64,000 nt of DNA, taken from positions 124,001 to 188,000 of the forward strand of contig JAJEBV010000016.1 of NCBI GenBank assembly GCA_022822365.1, given 5' to 3'. The notes beneath the pieces are model-generated. The model ran no database searches. It saw only the letters and a list, made by a program, of their open reading frames with translations, and had not been told where the DNA came from. Every line of letters starts with the position of its first letter. The first letter of the stretch is position 1. This document shows positions 37,536 to 46,427 of this stretch, piece by piece. Both the position numbers and the translations under genes were made by a program. Source of the stretch: Thermoanaerobaculia bacterium (GTDB lineage: Bacteria; Acidobacteriota; Thermoanaerobaculia; Multivoradales; Multivoraceae).

Positions 37536-38579
37536 ATGTCCCAAGCCGGACGGCTGCGCTTCACCGCTGACGGATGGGAGTACTTCCGCATCTGGATCGT
37601 GAACGTCGCGCTGACGCTCCTGACTCTCGGCATCTACTCGGCCTGGGCGAAGGTGCGAGCGCGACGCTACCTGTACGGCAACGTCTGGCTGGGCGACGAC
37701 GCCTTCGACTACACGGCGAACCCGGTGGCGATCCTGCGGGGCCGGCTGCTGCTCCTCCTCGTCCTCGTGCCGGTCTCGCTGGCCCAGCGCATCTCCCTCG
37801 TGTACTACTACGCCGCCCTCCTCCTTCTCATGCCGCTAGTGCCGTGGGTGGTGGTCCGGGCCCGGTCCTTCCACATGCGCAACTCCAGATATCGGGGCAT
37901 CGCCTTTGACTTTCGGGGCAAGTACTGGGACGCCGCCGTCTGGTATCCGCTGTCCTGGGCCGCTTCGATCGTCACCCTCGGTCTGGCGAGACCCCTTACC
38001 GTGCGGCAGCGTGACGATTTCCTGGTCACCGAGTCCAGGTTCGGCAGTACGCCGTTCAGCTTCGTTGGACGGATCCGCCCCTACTACAAGGCGTATCTCA
38101 CTACCGCGGCCGTCCTCTTCCTTCTCTACGTCGGTGGCGTCTTTGGCCTCCTCCTCCTGATGGCCGCGACCAGTCTTGGCGCGGGTCCGGATGCCGGTCC
38201 CCCGGCCTTCGACATGAGGTTGTTCTTCGTGGGCTCGCTTGCCATAGCGGCAGCCGCCACTCTGTTCATCCTCGCCTTCCTGCGAACCCGCCTGCTCAGC
38301 TACCGCTGGAGCAACACCCGCCTCCGCGAGAACGAGTTCCTGCTCGACCTCTCCTTTCCGACGATGCTCTGGCTGTACACGAGCAACGCCGCCCTGATCG
38401 TCGCCACGTTCGGGCTCTTTGTGCCGTTCGCGCGGATCCGGGTACTCCGCTACGTCGTGAATCAGTGCAGCGTGCTGAAGAAGGAAGGCCCCGAGAGCTT
38501 CGAGGCGGGCGAGACGCAGCGCGTCGCCGCCACCGGCGCGGAGGCGGCCGGCGAGTTCGGCCTGGAGATCGGGATATGA
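37536..38579 (+). CDS. DUF898 (YjgN-like) polytopic membrane protein
   Basis: A 347-residue membrane protein from ATG 37536 (a TTG at 37509 lacks a ribosome site). Conserved segments are NVALTLLTLGIYSAWAKVRA near the N-terminus, YRGIAFDFRG in the middle and a repeated TFGLFVPFARIRVLRY at the end. About six to seven hydrophobic spans are visible. The function of YjgN proteins is unknown. Its stop overlaps the M48 peptidase start (ATGA), a pairing seen in other bacteria, which suggests a joint role in membrane protein quality control. Confidence 0.85.
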   Translation: MSQAGRLRFTADGWEYFRIWIVNVALTLLTLGIYSAWAKVRARRYLYGNVWLGDDAFDYTANPVAILRGRLLLLLVLVPVSLAQRISLVYYYAALLLLMPLVPWVVVRARSFHMRNSRYRGIAFDFRGKYWDAAVWYPLSWAASIVTLGLARPLTVRQRDDFLVTESRFGSTPFSFVGRIRPYYKAYLTTAAVLFLLYVGGVFGLLLLMAATSLGAGPDAGPPAFDMRLFFVGSLAIAAAATLFILAFLRTRLLSYRWSNTRLRENEFLLDLSFPTMLWLYTSNAALIVATFGLFVPFARIRVLRYVVNQCSVLKKEGPESFEAGETQRVAATGAEAAGEFGLEIGI

Positions 38580-39646
38580 CTTCGGTTCCCTGCCACTACT
38601 ACGACGGGCGGACCTCCGCCCGAAGGGAAGCCGGGTTGACGATCACTCCCGACGGGATCCTGATCGTTGCCATCGCCGGCATCGAGTCGCGTCTTCTCTA
38701 CCCCATGACCGAGGTCCGGATTCCCAACCGCATCGCCAACACGCCCCGCCATCTGCTCCTTCCCGAGGGAGCGCTGTGCGAAGTTCGCGACAACGACGGA
38801 CTGGACGCGATGCGGGAGCGGGCGGAAGGCCAGCCACCTTCTCATGCCCGCCGCTTCGAACGTCTGCTCCATCGGCTCGACAGCACCTGGCGTGGATCCG
38901 CGGCCGCCCTCGCCGTCACTGCCGCGATCCTCTACTCGTTCACGGAATGGGGAGCACCGGCGGTGGCTACGGGCGTGGTCGCGATCACACCTCCCGAGGC
39001 CGAGGCGGTCATTGGCGACAACCTCCTGGCGATGCTCCCCTTGTTCGGAGTCCTCGATTCGTCGGAACTCCAGTCAAGCCGCCAAGACGAACTCCGGGCC
39101 GTCGCAGAAGCGATGGGTCGGGAGGCTGGCATCGAAGACCTGGACCTCCAGTTCTTCTCCGCGCCCGGTCTGGGACCAAACGCCTTCGCCCTGCCGGGAA
39201 ACACCGTCGTTCTCACGGATGAACTGGTCGCGCTGGCCGAACACGACGAGGAGATCGTCGCGGTACTGGCCCACGAAGTGGGTCACGTGGCCGGCCGGCA
39301 CGTGATGCGCGGACTGGCCCAGACTTCCTCGATGCTCATCATCTGGACCGCCTTCACCGGCGATGCGTCCGTCGCGGCGCTGTCCATCCTGGGACCGGAC
39401 CAACTGCTCGCCCAGCGCTACTCGCGCACGTTCGAACGCCAGGCCGACCAGTTCGCCATCGAGTACCTGCTTCGGAACGACATCCCGCCGACCCGACTCG
39501 GAGACATCCTCCAGCGCCTTGAAGAGGCCCACGCCGACTCCGGCGTTCCGAACTGGCTGGCGAGCCACCCGGGAACCGAGGGCCGCAGGCGGGAGGCCCA
39601 GGACGCCGCCGAAAGCGTCCGCGACGGCTCGGAGGCCCTCGAATGA
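38576..39646 (+). CDS. M48-family zinc metalloprotease, membrane-anchored
   Basis: A 356-residue protein from ATG 38576. One transmembrane span (AAALAVTAAILYSF, near residue 108) separates an N-terminal cytoplasmic region from the catalytic part. The zinc motif is VLAHEVGHVAGRH, and the third ligand Glu is probably in FERQADQFAIEYL. Homologues include HtpX/Ste24 and LoiP/BepA types that degrade misfolded membrane or outer-membrane proteins. Translational coupling with the DUF898 gene suggests shared function. Confidence 0.88.
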   Translation: MTSVPCHYYDGRTSARREAGLTITPDGILIVAIAGIESRLLYPMTEVRIPNRIANTPRHLLLPEGALCEVRDNDGLDAMRERAEGQPPSHARRFERLLHRLDSTWRGSAAALAVTAAILYSFTEWGAPAVATGVVAITPPEAEAVIGDNLLAMLPLFGVLDSSELQSSRQDELRAVAEAMGREAGIEDLDLQFFSAPGLGPNAFALPGNTVVLTDELVALAEHDEEIVAVLAHEVGHVAGRHVMRGLAQTSSMLIIWTAFTGDASVAALSILGPDQLLAQRYSRTFERQADQFAIEYLLRNDIPPTRLGDILQRLEEAHADSGVPNWLASHPGTEGRRREAQDAAESVRDGSEALE

Positions 39647-39746
39647 CCGCTGTCAACGACCGGCATACTCTCTAGCGACCCGATTGAAACAGGAACGACA
39701 CGGGCGGCCACGCGGGCAGCCAGGTCCGCAGGAGGAGGAAACCGTC

Positions 39747-40598
39747 ATGCAGAAACTGACCAAGGCGCAGCGCGACCAGTGGGCGATCGACGGCTACATC
39801 CGCGTCGAGCAGGCGCTGTCACCTGAGCAGGTCGAGTTCTTCGACGCCGAACTCGACCGCATTCGGCAACTGCCCGGCTGGGAGCCGAACCCCGACGGCC
39901 CGCTCGGCCACTACGCTTGGCTCGACCACGCCGTCGACCGCGACCCGGAAGGCTTCATGGACCGCCGGGTCCTCCTCCACTACGACCAGGCGTTCCTCGA
40001 CCTGATGGACGCCTCGCCCGTCTTCGACCTGATCACGGACATCATGGGCCCCTACGTCGTGCTCAGCATGACCCAGGCGATCGTCCGACCGTCCAACCCG
40101 AAGTGGCCCGGCTACACGCACACCGACGGCGGTGAGGCGCTGCGCCGCATCCGCGTCACCGAGACCAGCCTGCCGCTGGCGATGAAGGGCATGTACCTGC
40201 TCTCCGACATCACGGATGAAGACTGCGGCAACTTCACCGTCTTCCCCGGCAGCCACATGCGGCCGTTCCCGGACCGCCCCTACCCGGCGCCGGGGCCGAA
40301 GACGCCGGGTGCCGTGCAGCTCAAAGGCAAGGCCGGCGACTGCATCCTGTTTCCGCACTCGCTCTGGCACGGTCCTTCGATGAACGCCTCGCCGCGCGCA
40401 CGCAAGACGATCCTCTACAACTACTGCCAGTTGTTCCTGCGCACCTACGACCCGGAGCCCACGCCCGAAGTCCTGGAGCGCTGCACGCCGCGCCAGCGCC
40501 GTCTGCTCGGCGACCTCGGTTACGATTTCCGGCCAGGGTCGTACTTCTACGCGCCAACCGACCAGGTCGACGTGATCGTCGGCGGAGCTTCGGAGTAG
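39747..40598 (+). CDS. PhyH-family Fe(II)/2-oxoglutarate dioxygenase
   Basis: A 283-residue protein from ATG 39747 with a strong ribosome site (GGAGGAGG, 39731-39738). The iron ligands are H and D in YTHTDGGEAL and the distal His in SLWHGPSM, with a following Arg for 2-oxoglutarate (SPRARKTIL). PhyH-type enzymes hydroxylate fatty acyl-CoAs, halogenate or modify natural products. No pathway is evident nearby; it stands between two unrelated peptidase genes. Confidence 0.85.
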   Translation: MQKLTKAQRDQWAIDGYIRVEQALSPEQVEFFDAELDRIRQLPGWEPNPDGPLGHYAWLDHAVDRDPEGFMDRRVLLHYDQAFLDLMDASPVFDLITDIMGPYVVLSMTQAIVRPSNPKWPGYTHTDGGEALRRIRVTETSLPLAMKGMYLLSDITDEDCGNFTVFPGSHMRPFPDRPYPAPGPKTPGAVQLKGKAGDCILFPHSLWHGPSMNASPRARKTILYNYCQLFLRTYDPEPTPEVLERCTPRQRRLLGDLGYDFRPGSYFYAPTDQVDVIVGGASE

Positions 40599-40690
40599 CG
40601 GTCAGCGCAGGGAGCACACCGATTTCCACCCCCGCAAGCCGTTCCGCTGACGCCGGACGAGACCTCCGCCATCCGCCGGTCCGGAGCGCG

Positions 40691-41590
40691 GTGGCGGCCT
40701 GCGTGGCCCTTGCCTGCGCCACGGCCTCCGGCCCAGGGCCCGACCTCGCAACAGGTCCCGAAACCTGGGCCAACCCGCTTGCCGAACTGACCCGCATCGT
40801 CGGCCGTGAGAACGTGGAGCGCGGGGACGAGCTGCTCGCCCTTTTCCAGGAGCGCGGACTAGCTCCCCAGGTCCAGGAGTTCAGGACTGAAGCGACGGAG
40901 GGGAACCCGAGCCAGGTCGGGCGAAACCTGATCGTCACGATTGGCGACGGGCCGCGCGACATCGTGGTTGGCGCTCACTACGACGCGGTCCGGCTCCCGG
41001 ACGGCACGGTCGTCGGAGGCGCCGTGGACAACGGCGCGGCTTCGGTGGTCTTGACCAGGGTCGCGGAGACCCTGGGTCGTCACGAGCTGGAACACCGTGT
41101 CCGGGTCGTCCTGTTCGACCTCGAAGAGTCCGGGCTCCTCGGGTCCCGCGCCTACGTTGAGGATGCCGAACCGGACCGCATCGCGGCCATGGTCAACGTC
41201 GACGTGGTGGTCGGCGAGGGCACGCTGATGTACGGACCGACGTCCCATGAGGGAAACGAGGCGGTCTACCGCAGTGTCCGCTTCGCGTGCGCCGCGAGTG
41301 AGATCACGTGCATGGGTTTCCCCCGCTATCCCCCGAGCGACGATCGCAGCTTTCAGGCCGCCGGAATTCCCGTCGTCTCGCTCGCCATGAACGATGCCGC
41401 GGCGTCGCATCAGATGTGGCTCGCCCTGAACGCGGGCGCCGAGTCCGGGCTCCGCGAGAACTTCGTGCCCGAGGTCTTCCGGATCATTCACTCGAGCAGA
41501 GACACGATCGAGCACGTCAGTGAAGCCGCGATGAACCACCTTCACGACCTGATCGTGGCGCTCGTGCTCGAACTGGACAGGTCGCTCTAG
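40691..41590 (+). CDS. M28-family zinc aminopeptidase-like protein
   Basis: A 299-residue peptidase from GTG 40691. Zinc ligands and the catalytic Glu are seen in VGAHYDAV, GAVDNGAAS, FDLEESGLLGS and NVDVV. The N-terminal AACVALACATAS is hydrophobic but short. An in-frame ATT at 40622, 8 nt after AGGGAG, would add 23 residues with basic charges and make a better signal peptide; this rare start is worth checking. Expected to be an exported aminopeptidase or carboxypeptidase. The 92-bp gap before it shows nothing else. Confidence 0.8.
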   Translation: MAACVALACATASGPGPDLATGPETWANPLAELTRIVGRENVERGDELLALFQERGLAPQVQEFRTEATEGNPSQVGRNLIVTIGDGPRDIVVGAHYDAVRLPDGTVVGGAVDNGAASVVLTRVAETLGRHELEHRVRVVLFDLEESGLLGSRAYVEDAEPDRIAAMVNVDVVVGEGTLMYGPTSHEGNEAVYRSVRFACAASEITCMGFPRYPPSDDRSFQAAGIPVVSLAMNDAAASHQMWLALNAGAESGLRENFVPEVFRIIHSSRDTIEHVSEAAMNHLHDLIVALVLELDRSL

Positions 41591-41628
41591 AAGGGCAACC
41601 GTGCCGGAGTGATCGGACAGGAGACCTC

Positions 41629-42312
41629 TCAGGGTGGATCGGCGTAGGGCTCGTCCATGGGCACGAACTCCGTTTCCAGCCGAGCCGCCCGGCTCCACTC
41701 GCGCATCGCCTTCGTGTCGAGCAGGGCGCGGCAGTACTCCTCGGCCTCAGCCGGCAGCGGCGGGTCGTAGGTGGCGAAGCGCGAAGCGACCGGCAGGAAG
41801 TAGGCGTCCGCGGCCGAGAAGTTGCCGAACAGGTAGGGGCTCCGTGTCCCGAACTCGCCGCGCGTATCGCGCCAGAGGGCGGCAAGCCGTTCGATATCGG
41901 CCAGGACATCCGGCTCGTGCCCCTTGCCCGGATGGTGCGAGCGGATGTTCATCGGCATCGCCGAGCGCAGTGCCGCGTAGCCGGAGTGGAAGTTCGCTAC
42001 CAGGGACCGGGCGCGGGCCCGGGCCCGGTCGTCGGCGGGCCAGACGCCGCGGTCGGGATGGAGGTCGTTGAGCCTCTCCACGATCGCCACCGTGTCGAAC
42101 GTCGCGAAGCCCTCGCCCGGTTCGCCCTCCCAGAGCACCGGCACCAGCCGGGCGGGGGACAGAGCGTCGATGTTCGCCTCCCAATCCTCCGAATCGAACT
42201 TCAGCATCCGTTCGGAGAACGGGATGCCGAGTTCGGTCATGAGCGCCCACGGCCGGAGCGACCAGGACGAGTAGTTCTTGTTGCCGATGACGAGGGTTAG
42301 CGGTTGCGGCAT
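41629..42312 (-). CDS. Glutathione S-transferase-like protein
   Basis: A 227-residue GST-fold protein. The thioredoxin-like N-terminus has NKNYSSWSLRPWALM, with Ser as the probable catalytic residue, and ARLVPVLWEGE carries the cis-Pro. The C-terminal helical domain follows (YLFGNFSAADAYFLPVASRF). It would conjugate or transfer thiols. Glutathione use in this organism is not shown. It is convergent with the M28 peptidase gene. Confidence 0.85.
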   Translation of the reverse strand: MPQPLTLVIGNKNYSSWSLRPWALMTELGIPFSERMLKFDSEDWEANIDALSPARLVPVLWEGEPGEGFATFDTVAIVERLNDLHPDRGVWPADDRARARARSLVANFHSGYAALRSAMPMNIRSHHPGKGHEPDVLADIERLAALWRDTRGEFGTRSPYLFGNFSAADAYFLPVASRFATYDPPLPAEAEEYCRALLDTKAMREWSRAARLETEFVPMDEPYADPP

Positions 42313-42372
42313 GGCGGCGGAGGCTAGTCAAAACCGGTTGACTGGGGCAAGCCAGGCGCTATCCTGAAAACG

Positions 42373-43326
42373 GTGCCCCTCACCAAGAGACCGCACAGCC
42401 TGCTGGCTCCGGCCGCACTGCTCCTGGCGGCGTCGGTTGCCCCGCCCCTCGGCGCGCAGGCCGGTTCCGCCTGGACTCCGCCCGGCGACATCGACGGACT
42501 GTGGGACTTCGCGACCGCAACGCCGCTGCAGCGGCCTTCCGCGCACGCCGACAAGGAGTACTTCACCGCCGACGAGGCGGCCCAGTTCGAGCGCGACACG
42601 ATCGCGCGCCGCGCCGAGGCCCAGAAGCGCAGCCCGAGCGTCCACGCCCCCTACTGGCTCGACCACGGGCGCCACGTGCAGGAGTCGCGCCGCACGTCGC
42701 TGATCTTCGATCCGCCGAACGGCCGCATCCCGCCGATGACCGAGGACGGTCGGCGCCGTGCACAGGAACGCCGCGACCTGCGCGCCAGCCCGCCGGCAGG
42801 CCCCGAGGACCGGAACCTCTGGGAGCGCTGCCTGATGGGCTTCAACGCCGGCCCGCCGATGAACCCGGGCGGCTACAACAACAACGTGCTGATCCTCGTG
42901 ACGCCGGACACCGTGGCGCTCCTCAACGAGATGGTCCACGACACCCGGATCGTCCCGCTCGACGACCAGCCGCGGCTGCCCGAGCGCCTGCGCCAGTTCA
43001 AGGGCGACTCGCGCGGCTACTGGGACGGCGAGACCCTGGTCGTCGAGACCCGCAACTTCGACCCCCGGATCAGCTTCGGCGGCTCCGGCGGCAACATGCG
43101 GCTCACCGAGCGCTTCACCCGGTTCGACGAAACGACCCTGATCTACGAGTACACGATCGACGACCCGGAGTCCTTCGAGCGCCCCTGGAGCGCACGGGTC
43201 GAGATGAAGCGGTCGGACCAGGCGATCTTCGAGTACGCCTGCCACGAGGGCAACTACGGCCTGCTCAACATCCTCGAGTACGCACGGACGAACGAGAAGC
43301 GGGCTAGCGAGTCTCCAGCAGAGTGA
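42373..43326 (+). CDS. Secreted protein of unknown function (acidobacterial-type family)
   Basis: A 317-residue protein from GTG 42373 with a signal peptide (LLLAASVAPPLGAQA). The mature start DIDGLWDFATATPLQRP, a mid segment CLMGFNAGPPMNPGGYNNN and RLTERFTRFDETTLIYEYTIDDP are typical of a large family of exported proteins abundant in Acidobacteriota and some Proteobacteria. No function is known to me. Its last 23 bp overlap the 3' end of the convergent vapC gene. Confidence 0.75.
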   Translation: MPLTKRPHSLLAPAALLLAASVAPPLGAQAGSAWTPPGDIDGLWDFATATPLQRPSAHADKEYFTADEAAQFERDTIARRAEAQKRSPSVHAPYWLDHGRHVQESRRTSLIFDPPNGRIPPMTEDGRRRAQERRDLRASPPAGPEDRNLWERCLMGFNAGPPMNPGGYNNNVLILVTPDTVALLNEMVHDTRIVPLDDQPRLPERLRQFKGDSRGYWDGETLVVETRNFDPRISFGGSGGNMRLTERFTRFDETTLIYEYTIDDPESFERPWSARVEMKRSDQAIFEYACHEGNYGLLNILEYARTNEKRASESPAE

Positions 43327-43705
43327 CGTCCGGCAGGCGCGCCGCCTTCCGGTCGAAGGTGTGGAGCGGCACGGCCCCGGCCCGGCGTGCCGCGGCCGCG
43401 ATCATGCGGTCGGCGAAGTCGGCGCCGCCGCGGCGATAGCCACGAGCGGCCTCCGCCACGTCGCTCGCGCACTCGATCTCGACCGCCACAGCATGGACGA
43501 GCTGATCGAGAACGGTTGCAATCTCCTCCCGCCCAAAGCGGAACGTGTACTCCAGCGCCCAGACCAGCTCGACCAGGACCTCCCGGCTGACGAAGCCTGG
43601 CTCGTCGAGCGTCAACCGCAGCATCAGCCTCTCCGCCTCCTCCGCCTGCTCCTCGTCATCCCGGAGGAAGAACCGGAGAAGGACGTTCGTGTCCAGCGCG
43701 ATCAC
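43304..43705 (-). CDS. PIN-domain toxin (VapC-like) paired with AbrB antitoxin
   Basis: A 133-residue PIN protein from GTG 43705, overlapping the antitoxin stop (GTGA). Acidic residues are in order: IALDTNVLLRFF, VELVWALE, GGADFADRMIAAAA and TFDRKAARL. It should be a Mg-dependent RNase toxin. The 3' end overlaps the convergent secreted-protein gene by 23 bp, so the pair share a transcription terminus region. Confidence 0.87.
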   Translation of the reverse strand: MIALDTNVLLRFFLRDDEEQAEEAERLMLRLTLDEPGFVSREVLVELVWALEYTFRFGREEIATVLDQLVHAVAVEIECASDVAEAARGYRRGGADFADRMIAAAARRAGAVPLHTFDRKAARLPDVTLLETR

Positions 43706-44031
43706 CTGCGACCGCCGCCCCCGGCGACGGCCCGGTCCTCCTCCAACGTCTCCGGCGACCAGTCGTCACCCAGTGCGCTGCGACACGCCCCTTCGATGAT
43801 GCCTCGCTCGATGTCTTCCAGAGTCGCCGGTGGCCCGTCGTACTTCAGTACACCGAACAACCGGCTGAGCGGCCGGACCGGCGCGATGCGCACCTCCCCG
43901 TCGTAGATGAAGTAGCGCACCAGGTCCCCCGCCTTCAGGTCGAGCGCCTCGCGCACAGCCTTCGGCAGGGTCGTCTGGCCCCGGGAAGTGAGCTTCGATT
44001 CCGGCAAGCGAGTGGGAGGTTGTGCGTTCAT
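43702..44031 (-). CDS. AbrB/MazE-type antitoxin
   Basis: A 109-residue protein from ATG 44031 (ATG 44046 is an alternative). The swapped-hairpin AbrB domain is seen in SKLTSRGQTTLPKAVREALDLKAGDLVRYF, quoted to show the G-Q-x-T-x-P-x-x-V-R signature, followed by a long acidic toxin-binding tail. It is coupled to the PIN toxin by a 4-bp overlap. Direct repeats upstream probably form its operator. Confidence 0.82.
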   Translation of the reverse strand: MNAQPPTRLPESKLTSRGQTTLPKAVREALDLKAGDLVRYFIYDGEVRIAPVRPLSRLFGVLKYDGPPATLEDIERGIIEGACRSALGDDWSPETLEEDRAVAGGGGRR

Positions 44032-44036
44032 TTCTC

Positions 44037-44065
44037 CATCCTGCATTACTCTTCGACATCCTGCA
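44037..44065. promoter_or_regulatory. Direct-repeat operator candidate for the AbrB/PIN module
   Basis: CATCCTGCA occurs at 44037-44045 and again at 44057-44065, exactly 20 bp (two helical turns) apart, just upstream of the antitoxin start. Same-face direct repeats suit binding by an AbrB-type dimer. Inferred. Confidence 0.45.
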
Positions 44066-44136
44066 AGGGGAAACCGCAGAACGAACATCGCCCGCAGAGC
44101 GGCCCCAGCGGGCTCTGAACGAGCGACTCCCGACGC

Positions 44137-45969
44137 CTAGCCGCCGGAGGCGTACGCGGCGACGTCCTCGCGGTGGGTCCACCAGCCGGGGCTGGTCCAC
44201 CAGTCGCTGCCGGGGGGCGGAGTCGGCTGGAACAGGAAGACGCCGGAGGGCGCGAACTCGACGCCGCGGAGGCGCTTGCTGAAAGCGCGGATCTCGGAGT
44301 AGTTCCACATCATCGTGAACGGCTGATCCTCGGCGACGACGTAGGCCAGCTCGCGGTAGATCGCGGCGCGCGCCTCCGGGTCGAACTCGCGCCGGCCGCG
44401 TTCCAGCAACTCATCGACCCGGTCGCTCCTGTAGCCGACGTAGTTGCGGGCGTTGTCGTAGCTCGTCGAGTGCAGCCGGATCGTCCACTGGTCCGGGTCG
44501 GTGGTCACCTCGTCGGCGTCGGCATGGGCCTGGAACTCGTGTTCCAGCAGGTGCTGTTCGTGGGTCGCGTTCTCGTACTGGCGGAGCGTCAGCTCGACGC
44601 CGATGCTGCGCAGGTCCTCGCGGTAGATGTCCGCCATCTTGACCGCGTCGGCGAAGGTCTGGGCAATCTCCAGCTCGAACGAGAACTTGACCTTCTCGCC
44701 GCCGATCTCCTTGTACCGCCAGCCATCGTCGGGGTCCGATAGCCAGCCGGCCTCGTCCAGCAGCTCGCCGGCGCGCTCGAGCTCGAACGGGTACTTCGGC
44801 ACGTCCGGGTTGTAGCCCATGTGGTCCTTGTCCCAGAGCTGGTCCGTCTCGAGGTAGACGCCGTAGGCGACGTCGCGGATCACCCGCTTCTGGTCGTAGG
44901 CGTGGGTCATCGCCCGCCGCACCCGCACGTCGGTGAAGAAGGGGTTGCTGCCGTCCTGGTTCCAGCCGATCCGCGAAATCCGCCGCGCCGGCGCCCAACC
45001 CTTGACGCCGAACCGCTTGAACTCCTCGTCGTTGCTCTGGGTGGCGAACTGCTGCGGCGTGAACCAGTACTCGTCGAGCTCGCCCTTCTTGAAGAGCAGG
45101 AGCCCCAGGTTGCGGTCGCTCTGTGGGCGGTAGATCACCCGTTTGAACGGCGCGATCCGGGCCGTGTCGGGGAAGTCGTCCCAGCGATCGACGACGATCC
45201 GGTCGGTCAGGGTCCAGGACACGAACCTGTACGGGCCGGAACCGATGACCTCCTCGCGGGCGTAGTGGTTGAAGTACTCGCTGCTGCGCATCGTCGGATC
45301 GTTCGCGAGCTCCTCCGGGTTGTTCCAGATGTGGCGCGGAATCGGCGGCACCCGCATCGCCAGCATGTTCGTGACCAGCGCGTCCTTGAAGTGGAACTCG
45401 ACCGTCAGGTCGTCGATCACGTCGATCCGCTCGATCTGGTCGACGTCGTGCTTGTACATCGCCGCCGGCACGTCGTCCGAGGCCACCATGTCGTAGGTGA
45501 ACTTCAGATCGTGCATCGTCCACGGCTTGCCGTCGTGCCAGGTCAACCCCGGCCGAACCCGCACGCGGGCGCTCATCCAGTCGTCCGCCATCACGCCTTC
45601 CTCGACCATCGTCTGGTTCCAGACCGTCGTCATATCGGCGTTGCGCGTCGTCAGCGACTGGAACAGCGCGCCCGAGAGGTAGTAGTCCTCCCAGAAGATC
45701 GCGAAGATCGGGTTCAGTGTCCGCGGATCGCCAAGCATGTAACGCACCAGCGTGTCGTCCCGGGCAACGACCTCCGGCCGGTCGAAGGGGTAGGGCTCGG
45801 TCAGCGTTGGCGGGTTGACGAGCGGGTCGGTCGCCGGGTCGTAGGCCGGGCCCGAGGGACCGGTGGTTCGTTCCGGCAGCGGACCGGTGCAAGCGGCCGC
45901 GAGGAGCGTCAGGAACCCGATGAGGACGAGAACGGCGGCGGTTCGGAGCGAGAGCGATCTCCTGGGCAT
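44137..45969 (-). CDS. Peptide/oligopeptide ABC transporter substrate-binding lipoprotein
   Basis: A 610-residue SBP family 5 protein. The lipobox is LTLLAAAC near residue 28. Family segments include FKRVIYRPQSDRNLGLLLFKKGELDEYWF, quoted in parts, and DQWTIRLHSTSYDNARNYVGYRSD. The binding partners (permeases and ATPases) are not next to it, so it may be an orphan receptor. Transport of peptides, opines or other small nutrients is expected. Confidence 0.87.
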   Translation of the reverse strand: MPRRSLSLRTAAVLVLIGFLTLLAAACTGPLPERTTGPSGPAYDPATDPLVNPPTLTEPYPFDRPEVVARDDTLVRYMLGDPRTLNPIFAIFWEDYYLSGALFQSLTTRNADMTTVWNQTMVEEGVMADDWMSARVRVRPGLTWHDGKPWTMHDLKFTYDMVASDDVPAAMYKHDVDQIERIDVIDDLTVEFHFKDALVTNMLAMRVPPIPRHIWNNPEELANDPTMRSSEYFNHYAREEVIGSGPYRFVSWTLTDRIVVDRWDDFPDTARIAPFKRVIYRPQSDRNLGLLLFKKGELDEYWFTPQQFATQSNDEEFKRFGVKGWAPARRISRIGWNQDGSNPFFTDVRVRRAMTHAYDQKRVIRDVAYGVYLETDQLWDKDHMGYNPDVPKYPFELERAGELLDEAGWLSDPDDGWRYKEIGGEKVKFSFELEIAQTFADAVKMADIYREDLRSIGVELTLRQYENATHEQHLLEHEFQAHADADEVTTDPDQWTIRLHSTSYDNARNYVGYRSDRVDELLERGRREFDPEARAAIYRELAYVVAEDQPFTMMWNYSEIRAFSKRLRGVEFAPSGVFLFQPTPPPGSDWWTSPGWWTHREDVAAYASGG

Positions 45970-46006
45970 AGTGGCGGAACTGTAGCGCGGCCCCGGCAGC
46001 GCGCGG

Positions 46007-46372
46007 TCAGCGCAGGCGGTCGATGCGCCGCCGGTCGCGCTTGGTCGGACGGCCGGCGCCGCGGCGTCTTGACGCCGGCTCCGCCACCAGGAAGGGATCG
46101 CGCTTGCGCGGCTCCGGCTTCGGCGGACTCAGATCCTCGTAGAGACGCGACGCCTCCGCTTTCGGCAACGGCTTGTCGCGCAGTTCCCGTACGACGAGGA
46201 TCCGCTTCCAGTCCCGGATCCTGAACTCGACCCGGTCACCGACCTTGAGCTGGCGGTGCGCCTTTGCCTGCTGTCCGTTCACAGTGACCCGGCCAGCGGA
46301 GCAGGCCGCAGCCGCCTTGGAGCGGGCGCGGAACATCCGCGACACCTGCAGCCACTTGTCGAGGCGGCTCAC
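46007..46372 (-). CDS. Hsp15-like S4-domain RNA-binding protein
   Basis: A 121-residue protein from GTG 46372. The S4 domain is MSRLDKWLQVSRMFRARSKAAAAC with VTVNGQQAKAHRQLKVGDRVEF, close to Hsp15/YrfH. It is followed by a very basic C-terminal tail (RRGAGRPTKRDRRRIDRLR). Hsp15 binds stalled 50S subunits carrying nascent tRNA and helps recycle them. Confidence 0.88.
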   Translation of the reverse strand: MSRLDKWLQVSRMFRARSKAAAACSAGRVTVNGQQAKAHRQLKVGDRVEFRIRDWKRILVVRELRDKPLPKAEASRLYEDLSPPKPEPRKRDPFLVAEPASRRRGAGRPTKRDRRRIDRLR

Positions 46373-46427
46373 CGGTCCGGTTCCTGGCTACCAGCGCGCC
46401 GCATCCACCATGTGCTACGGGGTCCCT

